From: CBDDIP01 sp965229005
GTDB lineage: Bacteria > Actinomycetota > Acidimicrobiia > Acidimicrobiales > Ilumatobacteraceae
Reading direction: 5' to 3'
Assembly: GCA_965229005.1 (NCBI GenBank)
Contig: CBDDIP010000001.1
Coordinates: forward strand, 806,001 to 870,000
Length of the DNA: 64,000 nucleotides
Of the stretch, positions 51,266-59,249 are shown piece after piece. The position numbers and the translations under genes were made by a program. Below the pieces are notes generated by a model that did no database searches, had not been told where the DNA came from, and was given only the letters and a program-made list of their open reading frames with translations. Positions within the stretch are counted from its first letter, which is position 1. Each line of letters starts with the position of its first letter.

Positions 51266-53164
51266 TTACCGGGGCACCACGATGAGCATGCAGCGGCAAC
51301 CGGCGTGCGCCGGTGCACAGACGTGATCCGTCGGGAACGGCTCGCCGGCGTTGACCACGCCACCGAGCGAGTTGTCCTCGGCGTCGGCGCATGCCGGGCC
51401 GTTGGGATCGACGATCCAGCTGATCGGCGTGCCGGGCGTCAGTGCCGCCAGCGCGCCGCGGCCGTAGGCCATGCGCACGATGTCGTCGAGGTGCTCGTCG
51501 ATGCGCTGCGTCTTCCACTCGCGGTAGATGGCGCGAACCATGGTGGCGAGCTCGCCGTTGTCGCCGCCGGCCTCGGTGACTGCCCGCTCGACACGGTCGC
51601 GCATTGGCATCAGGATCGACTCACGCAACATGTCGACGGCCGGCGCCAGGGCCTTCGAACGGTTGAGGTCGGCGCGGTGCGCCTTGTCACCCCCGTCGGG
51701 ATGCGTGCTGGCTGCACCGGCCAGGCCGGCCTTCTCCAACTCGGTTTCGATGGCCTCGGCGTAGCGCTGCGTGTGATCGCCGGCCCAGGGCAGCAGCGCG
51801 TCCAGCGTGCGCACGCCGTCCTTGCGGCGCAGCGTATGCAGCAGCTCGTTCTGCTCGTCGGCCAGCACGCGCTTCAGCTTTCGAGCGGTGGCCACGATGA
51901 TCGGGGTGAGCGCTGCGTCGCGGTGGGCGAACGGCGTGTCGTCCACTTCGGTGACGACGTCCGGGGCGACCGGCGACGGCTTGAACACCTGCAGCTCGTC
52001 GGTCGGGAGGGTGAGTGCGACCGTGGCGTCGACAGACTCGTCAGTGGCAGTGTCGGCGACAGCAGCGCGTTCGACGACGACATCGGCGCGTGCGGCGCGC
52101 AGCTTGGCGAAGAGGCTGTCGACCGACGGCTTCGCATCGTCGGGCAACGGCTCGGTGCTCGGGTGGGCCATCCCGCCACCCTCGTGGCGATCCATCTCGC
52201 CGGCGAACAGCGACAGCACCGGCGCTGACGGGCGATCATCGTCCTCGTCGGTCTCGTGCTCGACGTCAGCCGGATCGTGGTGCTCGCGCATCAGCACGAC
52301 CGTGTCGTCGGCGGCTTCCGGCGTCGTTTCCACCGGAGCGGCATCGACGATCTCGGGCTCCTCGTCGGCAGCGATCTCGACGACCTCGACGATCTCGATC
52401 TCGGCGACGTCCACCGTTTCGACCGCCTCGGGCTCCGTCACGGCCTCGGCCTGATCGAGCTCGGCGACGGGAACCATGATCGGCACCGGGCCGGTGGTGG
52501 GCGACAGGTTGACGTACTCGGTCGGCTCGCCGAGCGGCGTCATCTCGGCCATCACGTCGACGGCGGCGATGCGGGCGCGTTCGAACGCCTGCAGCAGACG
52601 GTCGCGGCCGTGGATCAGCTGCTCGATCTGCTGGCGGGCCAGTTCGCGACGACGGGCGAGCTCGCTGAGCACGCGCTCGCGGTAGGCCCGCGCCTCGTTG
52701 ACCATGTCGCGGCCCTGCTGCTTGGCCATCTGCAGTTCGCTCTCGGCGTCGGAGTTCGCGTCCTGACGACGACGCGCTGCCTCCACTTCGGCTTCCTCGC
52801 GCAACCGCTGGGCCTCGTCGGTGGCTTCGCGCAGCAGCCGCGCGGCGCCTTCCTCGGAACGGATGCGGATCTGCGATCCGGCCTCGCGGGCGGTGGTCAG
52901 GATGCGCGTCGCCTCTTCACCGAGGAGGCGGGTGACCACCTCGTCGTCGAGGGCGACCGCGGCGTTGGTGGTGCCGCGCTGCGCGCCACGGAGCTCGCGC
53001 TCGAGGAACTTCTCACGCTCTTGCAGCCTGGCGAGCTCGGCCGCGACCATGCGCAGCAGATCGCGCACCTCGGCCTGGTCGAACCCGCGACGCGACTGCG
53101 AGAACGTCGCCGAGGCCACCGCACTGGGTGACGACGGGTCGGGACGGGAGAACGAAAGTGCCAT
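51266..53164 (-). CDS. DivIVA-domain protein with Cys-rich C-terminal domain
   Basis: 632 residues. Residues 18-60 are a DivIVA domain (TFSQSRRGFDQAEVRDLLRMVAAELARLQEREKF), then a long coiled coil to about 200 and a long acidic, disordered middle (about 220-330). The C-terminal 60 residues read ISWIVDPNGPACADAEDNSL...GEPFPTDHVCAPAHAGCRCML, resembling the Cys/His end of phage Mu gpF-like head proteins (..GxCxxC...HPNCRC). DivIVA proteins mark membrane curvature and poles. The combination is unusual. 10 bp upstream of UPF0182, so one transcript is likely. Confidence 0.78.
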   Translation of the reverse strand: MALSFSRPDPSSPSAVASATFSQSRRGFDQAEVRDLLRMVAAELARLQEREKFLERELRGAQRGTTNAAVALDDEVVTRLLGEEATRILTTAREAGSQIRIRSEEGAARLLREATDEAQRLREEAEVEAARRRQDANSDAESELQMAKQQGRDMVNEARAYRERVLSELARRRELARQQIEQLIHGRDRLLQAFERARIAAVDVMAEMTPLGEPTEYVNLSPTTGPVPIMVPVAELDQAEAVTEPEAVETVDVAEIEIVEVVEIAADEEPEIVDAAPVETTPEAADDTVVLMREHHDPADVEHETDEDDDRPSAPVLSLFAGEMDRHEGGGMAHPSTEPLPDDAKPSVDSLFAKLRAARADVVVERAAVADTATDESVDATVALTLPTDELQVFKPSPVAPDVVTEVDDTPFAHRDAALTPIIVATARKLKRVLADEQNELLHTLRRKDGVRTLDALLPWAGDHTQRYAEAIETELEKAGLAGAASTHPDGGDKAHRADLNRSKALAPAVDMLRESILMPMRDRVERAVTEAGGDNGELATMVRAIYREWKTQRIDEHLDDIVRMAYGRGALAALTPGTPISWIVDPNGPACADAEDNSLGGVVNAGEPFPTDHVCAPAHAGCRCMLIVVPR

Positions 53165-53221
53165 TGGGCGAACAGCGTAGGTCTGGGGGCCCGCCCGGTT
53201 GCGGCATGCTCCCCGTACCGG

Positions 53222-54484
53222 TCACGGGGTCGTGGCGGGGACCGTGTCGGCGGGCGCAGGAAGTGCGTCGCCGCCGAGGGTTCCGAGGAAGGCGATGATG
53301 TCGTCGATCGTCTTCACCGGAATGATCTGCACGTCGTTGCCGGCCACCTTGCGAGCCTCGGCGAGGTTCTTCTCGCCCTGCGACTCGGGGACGATGAAGT
53401 ACTTCACCCCGGTCTGCTTCACCGCCGAGGTCTTCGACGGCAGTCCACCGATCGCCCCGACGTTGCCGTCGATGTCGATGGTGCCGGTGATCGCGACGGT
53501 CTGGTTCCCCATCAGCGACCCGGGGGTCAGCTCGTCGATGAGGGCGATCGTGAACGCGGTGCCCGCCGACGGGCCGCCGATCCCTTCGGTGTCGAAGTCG
53601 ACCTTCAAGTCGGCCGGCAGTTCCGTCGAGCAACCGTCGTCATCGCACCACTCGAGGTTGCGCGTGTCGGCCGGCAGGAAACCCAGGATCGGCCGCGTCG
53701 GACCGTCATCCTTCGCCTCCACCAGTTCGATCGGGAACGTCAGCAGCTTGCCGCTGCGCGACACCTCGACCGTCACCACGTCGCCGACGTCGTGGGTCTG
53801 CACTGCGGCCGACAGCTCGTCGAGCGTCTTCACCGCGGTGTCGTCGATCTTGGTGAACACGTCACCCGGTTCGAGCACGTCGGCTGCCGGCGCCTTGTCG
53901 GTGCACGTCTCCTTGTCGGCGAAGCTGCCGTCGAGGCACAAGCTGGCGATGGTGGGCAGCCCGTCGATCAGCTTCACCGGGAAGCCGGCGCGCTGCAGCG
54001 CGACGAACGTCGCCACCTGCTTGGCGTCGCGCATCTGGGCGAAGCCCTCGGTGCGGCTCTCCTCGTCGCTCTTCGATCCGTAGAAGTCCTGCCGGCTGCC
54101 GAGGTGGGTGGCCGGGTTGTGCCGCGCCACGAACCAGTCGATCAGTTGCACCGGCGTGGTGGAGACGGTGACGAAGTAGACCTGCCCGGACGAGCCGAAG
54201 GTGTCGAAGCCCTTGATCGAGAGCCGCGACTCGACCGACTGCGCATCGGCGGGCGCCTGCGCGTACTCCACGTCCTCCGACGCGCCGCGCTCGGTGCACA
54301 CGTTCGCGCCGTCGACTTCTTCGACCTTCACGCAATCGCGCTTGTCGACGAGGAGCTTGGCCGGGATCGCCCACGCCGCGAGCACGAGCGCGATCGTGCC
54401 GACGCCGATGGCCGCCAACGGCACGGACCACACACGATGGCGCTTGCTGGGCGCCCGAACGCCAGCGAGCGGCACCGGTACCAT
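53222..54484 (-). CDS. membrane-anchored PDZ / Lon-like (S16) protease
   Basis: 420 residues from ATG 54484 (GTG 54514 would overlap the divergent gene). One membrane helix (VPLAAIGVGTIALVLAAWAI) followed by an outside domain with Cys pairs, a PDZ domain (VLEPGDVFTKIDDTAVKTLDEL), and a Lon-type catalytic domain: Ser in GIGGPSAGTAFTIAL and Lys in GGLPSKTSAVKQTG. The Ser-Lys dyad is intact; there is no ATPase. Short Thr/Pro tail. Probably trims or clears cell-envelope proteins. Confidence 0.9.
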   Translation of the reverse strand: MVPVPLAGVRAPSKRHRVWSVPLAAIGVGTIALVLAAWAIPAKLLVDKRDCVKVEEVDGANVCTERGASEDVEYAQAPADAQSVESRLSIKGFDTFGSSGQVYFVTVSTTPVQLIDWFVARHNPATHLGSRQDFYGSKSDEESRTEGFAQMRDAKQVATFVALQRAGFPVKLIDGLPTIASLCLDGSFADKETCTDKAPAADVLEPGDVFTKIDDTAVKTLDELSAAVQTHDVGDVVTVEVSRSGKLLTFPIELVEAKDDGPTRPILGFLPADTRNLEWCDDDGCSTELPADLKVDFDTEGIGGPSAGTAFTIALIDELTPGSLMGNQTVAITGTIDIDGNVGAIGGLPSKTSAVKQTGVKYFIVPESQGEKNLAEARKVAGNDVQIIPVKTIDDIIAFLGTLGGDALPAPADTVPATTP

Positions 54485-54494
54485 CTGTTGCTGC

Positions 54495-54815
54495 GTGTCG
54501 ACCACCGAGCTCACTTCCGCTGCTGCCTGGGTTGCCGGCCTGGCGATCTTGGCACTGATCGCTGCCGGTTGGAGAAAGCCTGCCAGAGCAACGGCTGATC
54601 CGGCACGCGCCCGACGGCCGGGTCGCACAGCGTTTGGCGTGCCAGTGCGCGATGCGGACGCCCCGCCCTACGACTCACCGCCGTGGTGGCGACGGGCATG
54701 GGCCGTGGTCGCCAGCAGCAGCATGGCCGTCGTGATCGGTGGCGTCATCGCCACGGTCGTCGCCTTCGGCGCGGCGTGGATGGTCACCACCCTGTCGCAC
54801 ATGTTGAAACGATGA
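54495..54815 (+). CDS. small membrane protein
   Basis: 106 residues from GTG 54495: a first helix (AAAWVAGLAILALIAAGW), a basic linker with Pro-rich PPYDSPPWWRR, and a second helix (AVVIGGVIATVVAFGAAWMV). Family not recognised. Only 10 bp separate its start from the divergent protease ATG. Stop overlaps the HEAT-repeat gene start (ATGA), suggesting joint translation. Confidence 0.65.
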   Translation: MSTTELTSAAAWVAGLAILALIAAGWRKPARATADPARARRPGRTAFGVPVRDADAPPYDSPPWWRRAWAVVASSSMAVVIGGVIATVVAFGAAWMVTTLSHMLKR

Positions 54816-55426
54816 CCGAGGCGCCCGTCGGCCGGGATCGTTGGCGCGACATCGCTGCGGCCGGTCACTCCGGCGACGTCGATACGGCGCTCGGGGCGCT
54901 GTCCGACGACGACCCCGTCAGCCGCGAGCTCGCGCTCGGTGCGTTGCAGCGCCTCGGTTCGCTCACCGACGCGCAGCTGGCCGCCTCGCTCGGTGACATC
55001 GATCCGCGGGTTCGTCGACGGGCGGCGATGATCGCCGGCACGCGTCCGTCGATCTCGCTCCTCGAGGCGATGCGCGACCGCGTGCCCACCGTGGCGGAAG
55101 CGGCGGCGTGGGCGGCCGGCGAGCAGGAGGTGGTCGACGACGCGACGATGGCGACGTTGATCGATCTCGCCACGACGGCCAGTGACGCGCTCGTGCGCGA
55201 GGCAGCCGTCGCCTCGCTCGGCGCGATCGGCGACGAACGCGGCCTGCCGGCCATCCTCATCGCGTGCTCGGACAAGCCGGCGGTGCGTCGCCGCGCGGTG
55301 CTGGCGTTGGCACCCTTCGAAGGCGACGACGTCGACGCTGCGCTCCGGATCGCGCTCGAAGATCGCGACTGGCAGGTCCGTCAATCCGCCGAAGACGTCC
55401 TGCGCGCCGCCGGCGACCTCCCGTGA
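54812..55426 (+). CDS. HEAT-repeat protein
   Basis: 204 residues of repeating helix pairs of about 31 residues: DDDPVSRELALGALQRLGS, DIDPRVRRRAAMIAGT, ASDALVREAAVASLGAIGDERGL, DKPAVRRRAVLALAPF, DRDWQVRQSAEDVLRAAGD. A protein-protein interaction scaffold of the PBS-lyase HEAT type. Partner unknown; the coupled small membrane protein is the first candidate. Confidence 0.85.
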   Translation: MTEAPVGRDRWRDIAAAGHSGDVDTALGALSDDDPVSRELALGALQRLGSLTDAQLAASLGDIDPRVRRRAAMIAGTRPSISLLEAMRDRVPTVAEAAAWAAGEQEVVDDATMATLIDLATTASDALVREAAVASLGAIGDERGLPAILIACSDKPAVRRRAVLALAPFEGDDVDAALRIALEDRDWQVRQSAEDVLRAAGDLP

Positions 55427-55436
55427 ACCCGACCGG

Positions 55437-55910
55437 TCAGGCGACGAGGATGCGCTCGATCTCGTCCATCGCCTGGCGGGCGTAGCCGGACCAGAGGCGA
55501 GCGAACAGCGGCATCGCCAGCCGGCCGAGCTTGGCGGTCGGCTCGATGTCCCACGCCCACGTGATCCGCACCCCGGTGCCAGCCGACTCGAACGACCACG
55601 AACCGCTGGCCCCGACCACGAGCGGCTTCAGCGCCCCGGTGATCGAGCCGATCGTGTAGCCGAAGACCTGCGGACGATCGATCCGCGTGAGGGTCTCGAG
55701 CATCGTGCCGCCGTCCTTCAACCGAATGGTGCGCGTCTGACCGACGGCGGTGCCCCACGCACCCTCCTGCCCGATCACCTCGGCGATGGGCGCGATGGCG
55801 CCGTAACGGCGGCTGAAGATGGTCGGCAACGGAGCCGGCAGCACCACGTCGTACGCGTGCTCGACGCTCACCGGGAACGTGCGCGACTTCTCGAGGTGGC
55901 GTGTGCTCAT
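55437..55910 (-). CDS. SRPBCC family protein
   Basis: 157 residues: HLEKSRTFPVSVEHAYDVVLPAPLPTIFSRR...VGQTRTIRLKDGGTMLETLTRIDRPQVFGYTIGSITGALKPLVVGASGSWSFE..GTGVRITWAWDIEP and a long last helix, the usual polyketide-cyclase/START-like fold. Ligand unknown. Lies 29 bp downstream of the marR gene and may be in the same operon. Confidence 0.85.
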   Translation of the reverse strand: MSTRHLEKSRTFPVSVEHAYDVVLPAPLPTIFSRRYGAIAPIAEVIGQEGAWGTAVGQTRTIRLKDGGTMLETLTRIDRPQVFGYTIGSITGALKPLVVGASGSWSFESAGTGVRITWAWDIEPTAKLGRLAMPLFARLWSGYARQAMDEIERILVA

Positions 55911-55939
55911 GCGTCGAAGCTACCGATGCGATCGACACC

Positions 55940-56410
55940 TCACCAGGGCGGGCGAACCGGAGGAGGTTCGTCACCGAAGAACGCGTCGAGGCCGCCGACC
56001 AACGCCGATCGCATGGCGGCGACCTTTCGGTCGCCGATGTGCTCGGCCCAGCTCGCCTCGATCTCGGCGTAGATCCGCTCGACCTCGACGAGCAGCTCGA
56101 GCCCACGAGGCGTGATCGAGACGAGCTTGGCGCGAGCGTCGTTCGGATCGCGATCCCGTCGCACGTACCCGTCGGCTTCCATCGCGTCGACGAGCTGCGA
56201 CGCGGCCTGCTTGGTGAACCCCAGCACCTCGACGATCGCGCGCGGCGTGACCGGTGCGTCGCGAGCGATGAGCAGCACGAACCCGTACACGGGGCGCACG
56301 TCGGTCCAGCCACGCGCACAGAGCGACTCGTGCAGCTGATCGATGATCTGCCGGTACGCCATCGCGAACAGGCGCGCAAGCGGCGTCGACGCGGGCGTCA
56401 CTGCGCCCAC
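55940..56410 (-). CDS. MarR-family regulator
   Basis: 156 residues: winged helix with APVTPRAIVEVLGFTKQAASQLVDAMEADGYVRRDRDPNDARAKLVSITPRG, the MarR recognition helix, wing and DPxDxR motif. GTG 56410 lies inside the end of the cupin gene (13-bp overlap), so the two are co-translated. Two perfect palindromes at the operon promoter are its probable sites. Confidence 0.92.
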   Translation of the reverse strand: MGAVTPASTPLARLFAMAYRQIIDQLHESLCARGWTDVRPVYGFVLLIARDAPVTPRAIVEVLGFTKQAASQLVDAMEADGYVRRDRDPNDARAKLVSITPRGLELLVEVERIYAEIEASWAEHIGDRKVAAMRSALVGGLDAFFGDEPPPVRPPW

Positions 56411-56772
56411 GGTGGCGTGAACGCTGCACCGTCACCGAACCGCGCCTGGCCGCCGACGGGCATGCAGCACATCGCGTCGAGTGGGCCGTTCCCGACGTTG
56501 GTCAGCTCGAGCTCCGTGTCAGCGGGGACGATGATCACGTCCCCGGCGGTCGCCTGCTGCGTCGCCGCGCCGATGCGGACACGCGCCGTTCCGGCGATCA
56601 CGACGAAGACCTCGCCTCGTGTGAGCGAGTGCGGCGACGCCTCGGTGCCGGGAGCGATCGAGACCTTCCAGACGGCGGTCTCGTTCGAGCCGAGCGCCGG
56701 TGTGGCCAGCGACGTGAACGAGGTGCCAGGAAGCTGGTGGGTGGGTGACGTCGGGGCGCTGAGCACGGGCAT
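56398..56772 (-). CDS. cupin-domain protein
   Basis: 124 residues: ETAVWKVSIAPGTEASPHSLTRGEVFVVIAGTARVRIGAATQQATAGDVIIVPADTELELTN is a single cupin barrel with His/Glu metal-ligand candidates (PHSLTRGE). Strong ribosome site AGGAGAT before ATG 56772. First gene of the cupin-marR operon, so probably an enzyme or ligand carrier linked to the MarR signal. Confidence 0.87.
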   Translation of the reverse strand: MPVLSAPTSPTHQLPGTSFTSLATPALGSNETAVWKVSIAPGTEASPHSLTRGEVFVVIAGTARVRIGAATQQATAGDVIIVPADTELELTNVGNGPLDAMCCMPVGGQARFGDGAAFTPPWAQ

Positions 56773-56790
56773 CGGGATCTCCTCTAGATC

Positions 56791-56844
56791 GTCAAGTTGA
56801 TTGACAATCTACGTCGTCGATCCCATTTCGTCAAGTGACTTGAC
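56791..56844 (-). promoter_or_regulatory. MarR-controlled promoter with two palindromic operators
   Basis: On the minus strand: TTGACG (-35, plus 56829-56834), a 17-base spacer and TAGATT (-10, 56806-56811). GTCAAGTGACTTGAC (56830-56844) covers the -35 and GTCAAGTTGATTGAC (56791-56805) covers the start-site region. Both are perfect GTCAA...TTGAC dyads. This is a textbook repressor layout for the cupin-marR operon. Confidence 0.72.
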
Positions 56845-57280
56845 CAACTCCGGGGTCGTAGCGATAGACGTTGGTGTCGCGCTTGACGAAGCCGAGGCGT
56901 TGGTACAAGCGGTTCGCTGCCTCGCGGCTCGGACGACTGGTGAGGTTGACCGCCTTCGCGCCGAGCTCGATCGCCCGCTCGATGGCAGCGAGGTTCAACG
57001 ACTCGCCGACGCCATGGCCGCGCGCGGAGCCATCGACCACGACGTCTTCGATCCACGCCTTCACCCCGCCCGGGGTGCGGAACACGACCAGCGTCAACGA
57101 GCCGACGATCCGTCCGTCGACGCGGGCGAGAAACAGCGTGCAGTCGCCGTCCGCGACGATCGCCGCGAGCGTGTGCGCGTCCGGTGGCGGTGACAACGCG
57201 GACAGCTGCGGCAGCAGGTGGGCGATCGCGTCGACCAGCTCCTCGGTTGCTTCGGTGGCGATCTCGATCGATGCGGTCAC
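56831..57280 (-). CDS. GNAT family acetyltransferase
   Basis: 149 residues: WIEDVVVDGSARGHGVGESLNLAAIERAIELGAKAVNLTSRPSREAANRLYQRLGFVKRDTNVYRYDP has the R/Q-x-x-G-x-G/A acetyl-CoA loop and a typical end. Start is GTG 57280. Its last codons overlap the upstream MarR palindrome, so gene end and operator share sequence. Confidence 0.87.
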   Translation of the reverse strand: MTASIEIATEATEELVDAIAHLLPQLSALSPPPDAHTLAAIVADGDCTLFLARVDGRIVGSLTLVVFRTPGGVKAWIEDVVVDGSARGHGVGESLNLAAIERAIELGAKAVNLTSRPSREAANRLYQRLGFVKRDTNVYRYDPGVGQVT

Positions 57281-57367
57281 AGGGTCGAGAGGCTACGTCG
57301 GGGAGCTCGACCGGCACGCGGCACCTCGACTCCCGGTAGCTCCCGGCGCCGTGCCTATCGTGCGCGC

Positions 57368-58264
57368 ATGCAACCGCTCTCCACGCTGTCTCGCAAGCTC
57401 GGCTCGGTGCTCGAGCCCGTCGTCGGCCAGGTCTACTTCTCCCCCGAGTGCCACCAGAACTACGTCGGCCTCGGTTTCGCCCCGAGCCCGGCGCAGGCAA
57501 ACGGCGTCGCCCTGCCGGACGGGCCGGCGTACTTCACCAGCCGCGGTTCGGTGATGGGACAGGTGCCCGGCGAGGTCGTCTCGGCGGCGTTCGCCGTGTT
57601 CAACCCGCAGGCAGTCGTGCCCAGCGTGCAGCTCGGCTGGACCAAGACCGACGCGGCGACCATCTGCCAGGCGCGCGACGACGGCGCCATCGCCCAGCTG
57701 ACCCGCATCCTCGGCGACGCGCCCGACGGCGTCGGGCGCGCACGCGAGCTGCTGTCGCGTGCCGTCGAGCCGCTGCGCCCCGAGGGCCGCCCGCTCTATG
57801 CCGGGCTGCGCTCGCAGGCCACCCCCGACAGCGACCTCGGCGCCGTCTGGCGGATGGGCGACATGCTGCGCGAGTACCGCGGCGACTCGCACACCGGTTC
57901 GTGGATCGCGGCCGGCATCGACGCCACCGAGATCGGCCTCCTGAGCGAGCTCTACTGGGGCTTGCCGATGCGCAGCTACAGCCGCACGCGGGCGTGGTCG
58001 GACGAGCAGTTCGACGCCGCACAGGATCGGCTGCGCAGCCGCGGCTACGTCGACGACGTCGGCTTCACCGACGCCGGGCGCGAGGCACGCGAGGCCATCG
58101 AGGTGCGCACCGACGAGCAGATGGCCGGCGCTGTCGCTGCGCTGGGCGACGACATCGACGAGCTGTTCACGATCCTCGAGCCCTGGGGCGCCACCGTGCG
58201 CGCCCAGTTCGGCTACCTCTCGGCCGGCCCGCACGACCTGGCCAAGGCGGCTGCCATCGTCTGA
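57368..58264 (+). CDS. SCO6745 family protein (paralogue of 18170-18994)
   Basis: 298 residues with the same family pattern: YVGLGFAPSPAQANG.ALPDGPAYFTSRGSVMGQVPGEVVSAAFAVFNPQAVVP...GWTKTDAATICQARDDGAIAQLTRIL...EGRPLYAGLRSQ...AVWRMGDMLREYRGDSHTGSW, then a winged-helix-like DEQFDAAQDRLRSRGYVDDVGFTDAGREARE. Function unknown. ATG 57368 chosen at the family start. Confidence 0.83.
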   Translation: MQPLSTLSRKLGSVLEPVVGQVYFSPECHQNYVGLGFAPSPAQANGVALPDGPAYFTSRGSVMGQVPGEVVSAAFAVFNPQAVVPSVQLGWTKTDAATICQARDDGAIAQLTRILGDAPDGVGRARELLSRAVEPLRPEGRPLYAGLRSQATPDSDLGAVWRMGDMLREYRGDSHTGSWIAAGIDATEIGLLSELYWGLPMRSYSRTRAWSDEQFDAAQDRLRSRGYVDDVGFTDAGREAREAIEVRTDEQMAGAVAALGDDIDELFTILEPWGATVRAQFGYLSAGPHDLAKAAAIV

Positions 58265-58338
58265 GCCCGGTCGTTCGGTGCTCGCGATGACTGCAACCTC
58301 AGACGGACCGACGGTTCGCGGCCGATAGGGTTTTGGCG

Positions 58339-59241
58339 ATGGATCACGTTCGCTGGCTGGCTCGGCCAACCCTGCGCCGCCCAGTCATGATCGCTGCGTT
58401 CACCGGCTGGAACGACGCCGGCGATGCCGCCAGCAACAGCGTCCGCCACCTCATCGAGAGCTGGCAGGCACAGCCGTTGGCGGAGATCGACCCGGAGGAG
58501 TTCACCGACTTCGCCACCGTCCGTCCGCACGTGCGGCTCACGCCCACGCAGTCGCGCATGATCGTGTGGCCGACGGTCGGGTTGTGGAGCGCATCCACCC
58601 CCGGTGGCGACGTCATCCTCGTGCTCGGGCCCGAGCCGGCGCTGCGCTGGCGGCTGTTCACCGAACAGCTCGGCGCCATCGCCGACGAGTTCGACGTGGC
58701 GATGGTCCTCACGCTCGGCGCGCTGCTGGCCGACGTGTCGCACACGCGCCCGGTGCACGTCATGGGCACCGCCACCGATCAGGGCATGATCGACCGCTTC
58801 GACCTCCAGCGCAGCCGGTACGAGGGCCCCACGGGCATCGTCGGCGTGTTGCACGACGCATGTGGGAAGGTCGACCGACCGTCAGCGTCGCTGTGGGCCG
58901 CAGTCCCCGCCTACGCATCCCAGGTGCCATCGCCGAAGGCCGCGTTGGCGCTCGTCGAGCGGGCATGCGACATGCTCGGATCGCCAGCACCGACCGCACG
59001 GCTGGTCACCGACGCCAGCGACTACGACCAGCGCGTCACCGCGTTCGTCAACGACGACGACGACCTCATCGGCTACGTCGCCCGCCTCGAGGCGATGGCC
59101 GACGATGACGACGAGGACGAGGACGACGACGAGGACGATGTGGTCGGCGGCGAGCTCGACGAAGCCGTCACCCCCGCCGAGGTCGACAGCGACGAACTGG
59201 TCGCCGAGGTCGAGCAGTTCCTGCGAGACCAGAACAGCTGA
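58339..59241 (+). CDS. PAC2 family protein
   Basis: 300 residues: PVMIAAFTGWNDAGDAASNSVRHLIESW is the PAC2 opening, followed by VILVLGPEPALRWRLFTEQL, VLTLGALLADVSHTRPVHVMGTA and YEGPTGIVGVLHDAC. The end is a highly acidic run (about 255-272). The family includes proteasome assembly chaperone 2 and actinobacterial relatives linked with proteasome-bearing species. Its stop is 8 bp from the IS insertion point. Confidence 0.88.
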   Translation: MDHVRWLARPTLRRPVMIAAFTGWNDAGDAASNSVRHLIESWQAQPLAEIDPEEFTDFATVRPHVRLTPTQSRMIVWPTVGLWSASTPGGDVILVLGPEPALRWRLFTEQLGAIADEFDVAMVLTLGALLADVSHTRPVHVMGTATDQGMIDRFDLQRSRYEGPTGIVGVLHDACGKVDRPSASLWAAVPAYASQVPSPKAALALVERACDMLGSPAPTARLVTDASDYDQRVTAFVNDDDDLIGYVARLEAMADDDDEDEDDDEDDVVGGELDEAVTPAEVDSDELVAEVEQFLRDQNS

Positions 59242-59249
59242 CGACTAGC

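Noticed and set aside
52256..53131. Plus-strand frame opposite the DivIVA gene
   Set aside because: Shadow with His/Asp/Leu pattern produced by antisense reading of coiled-coil codons.
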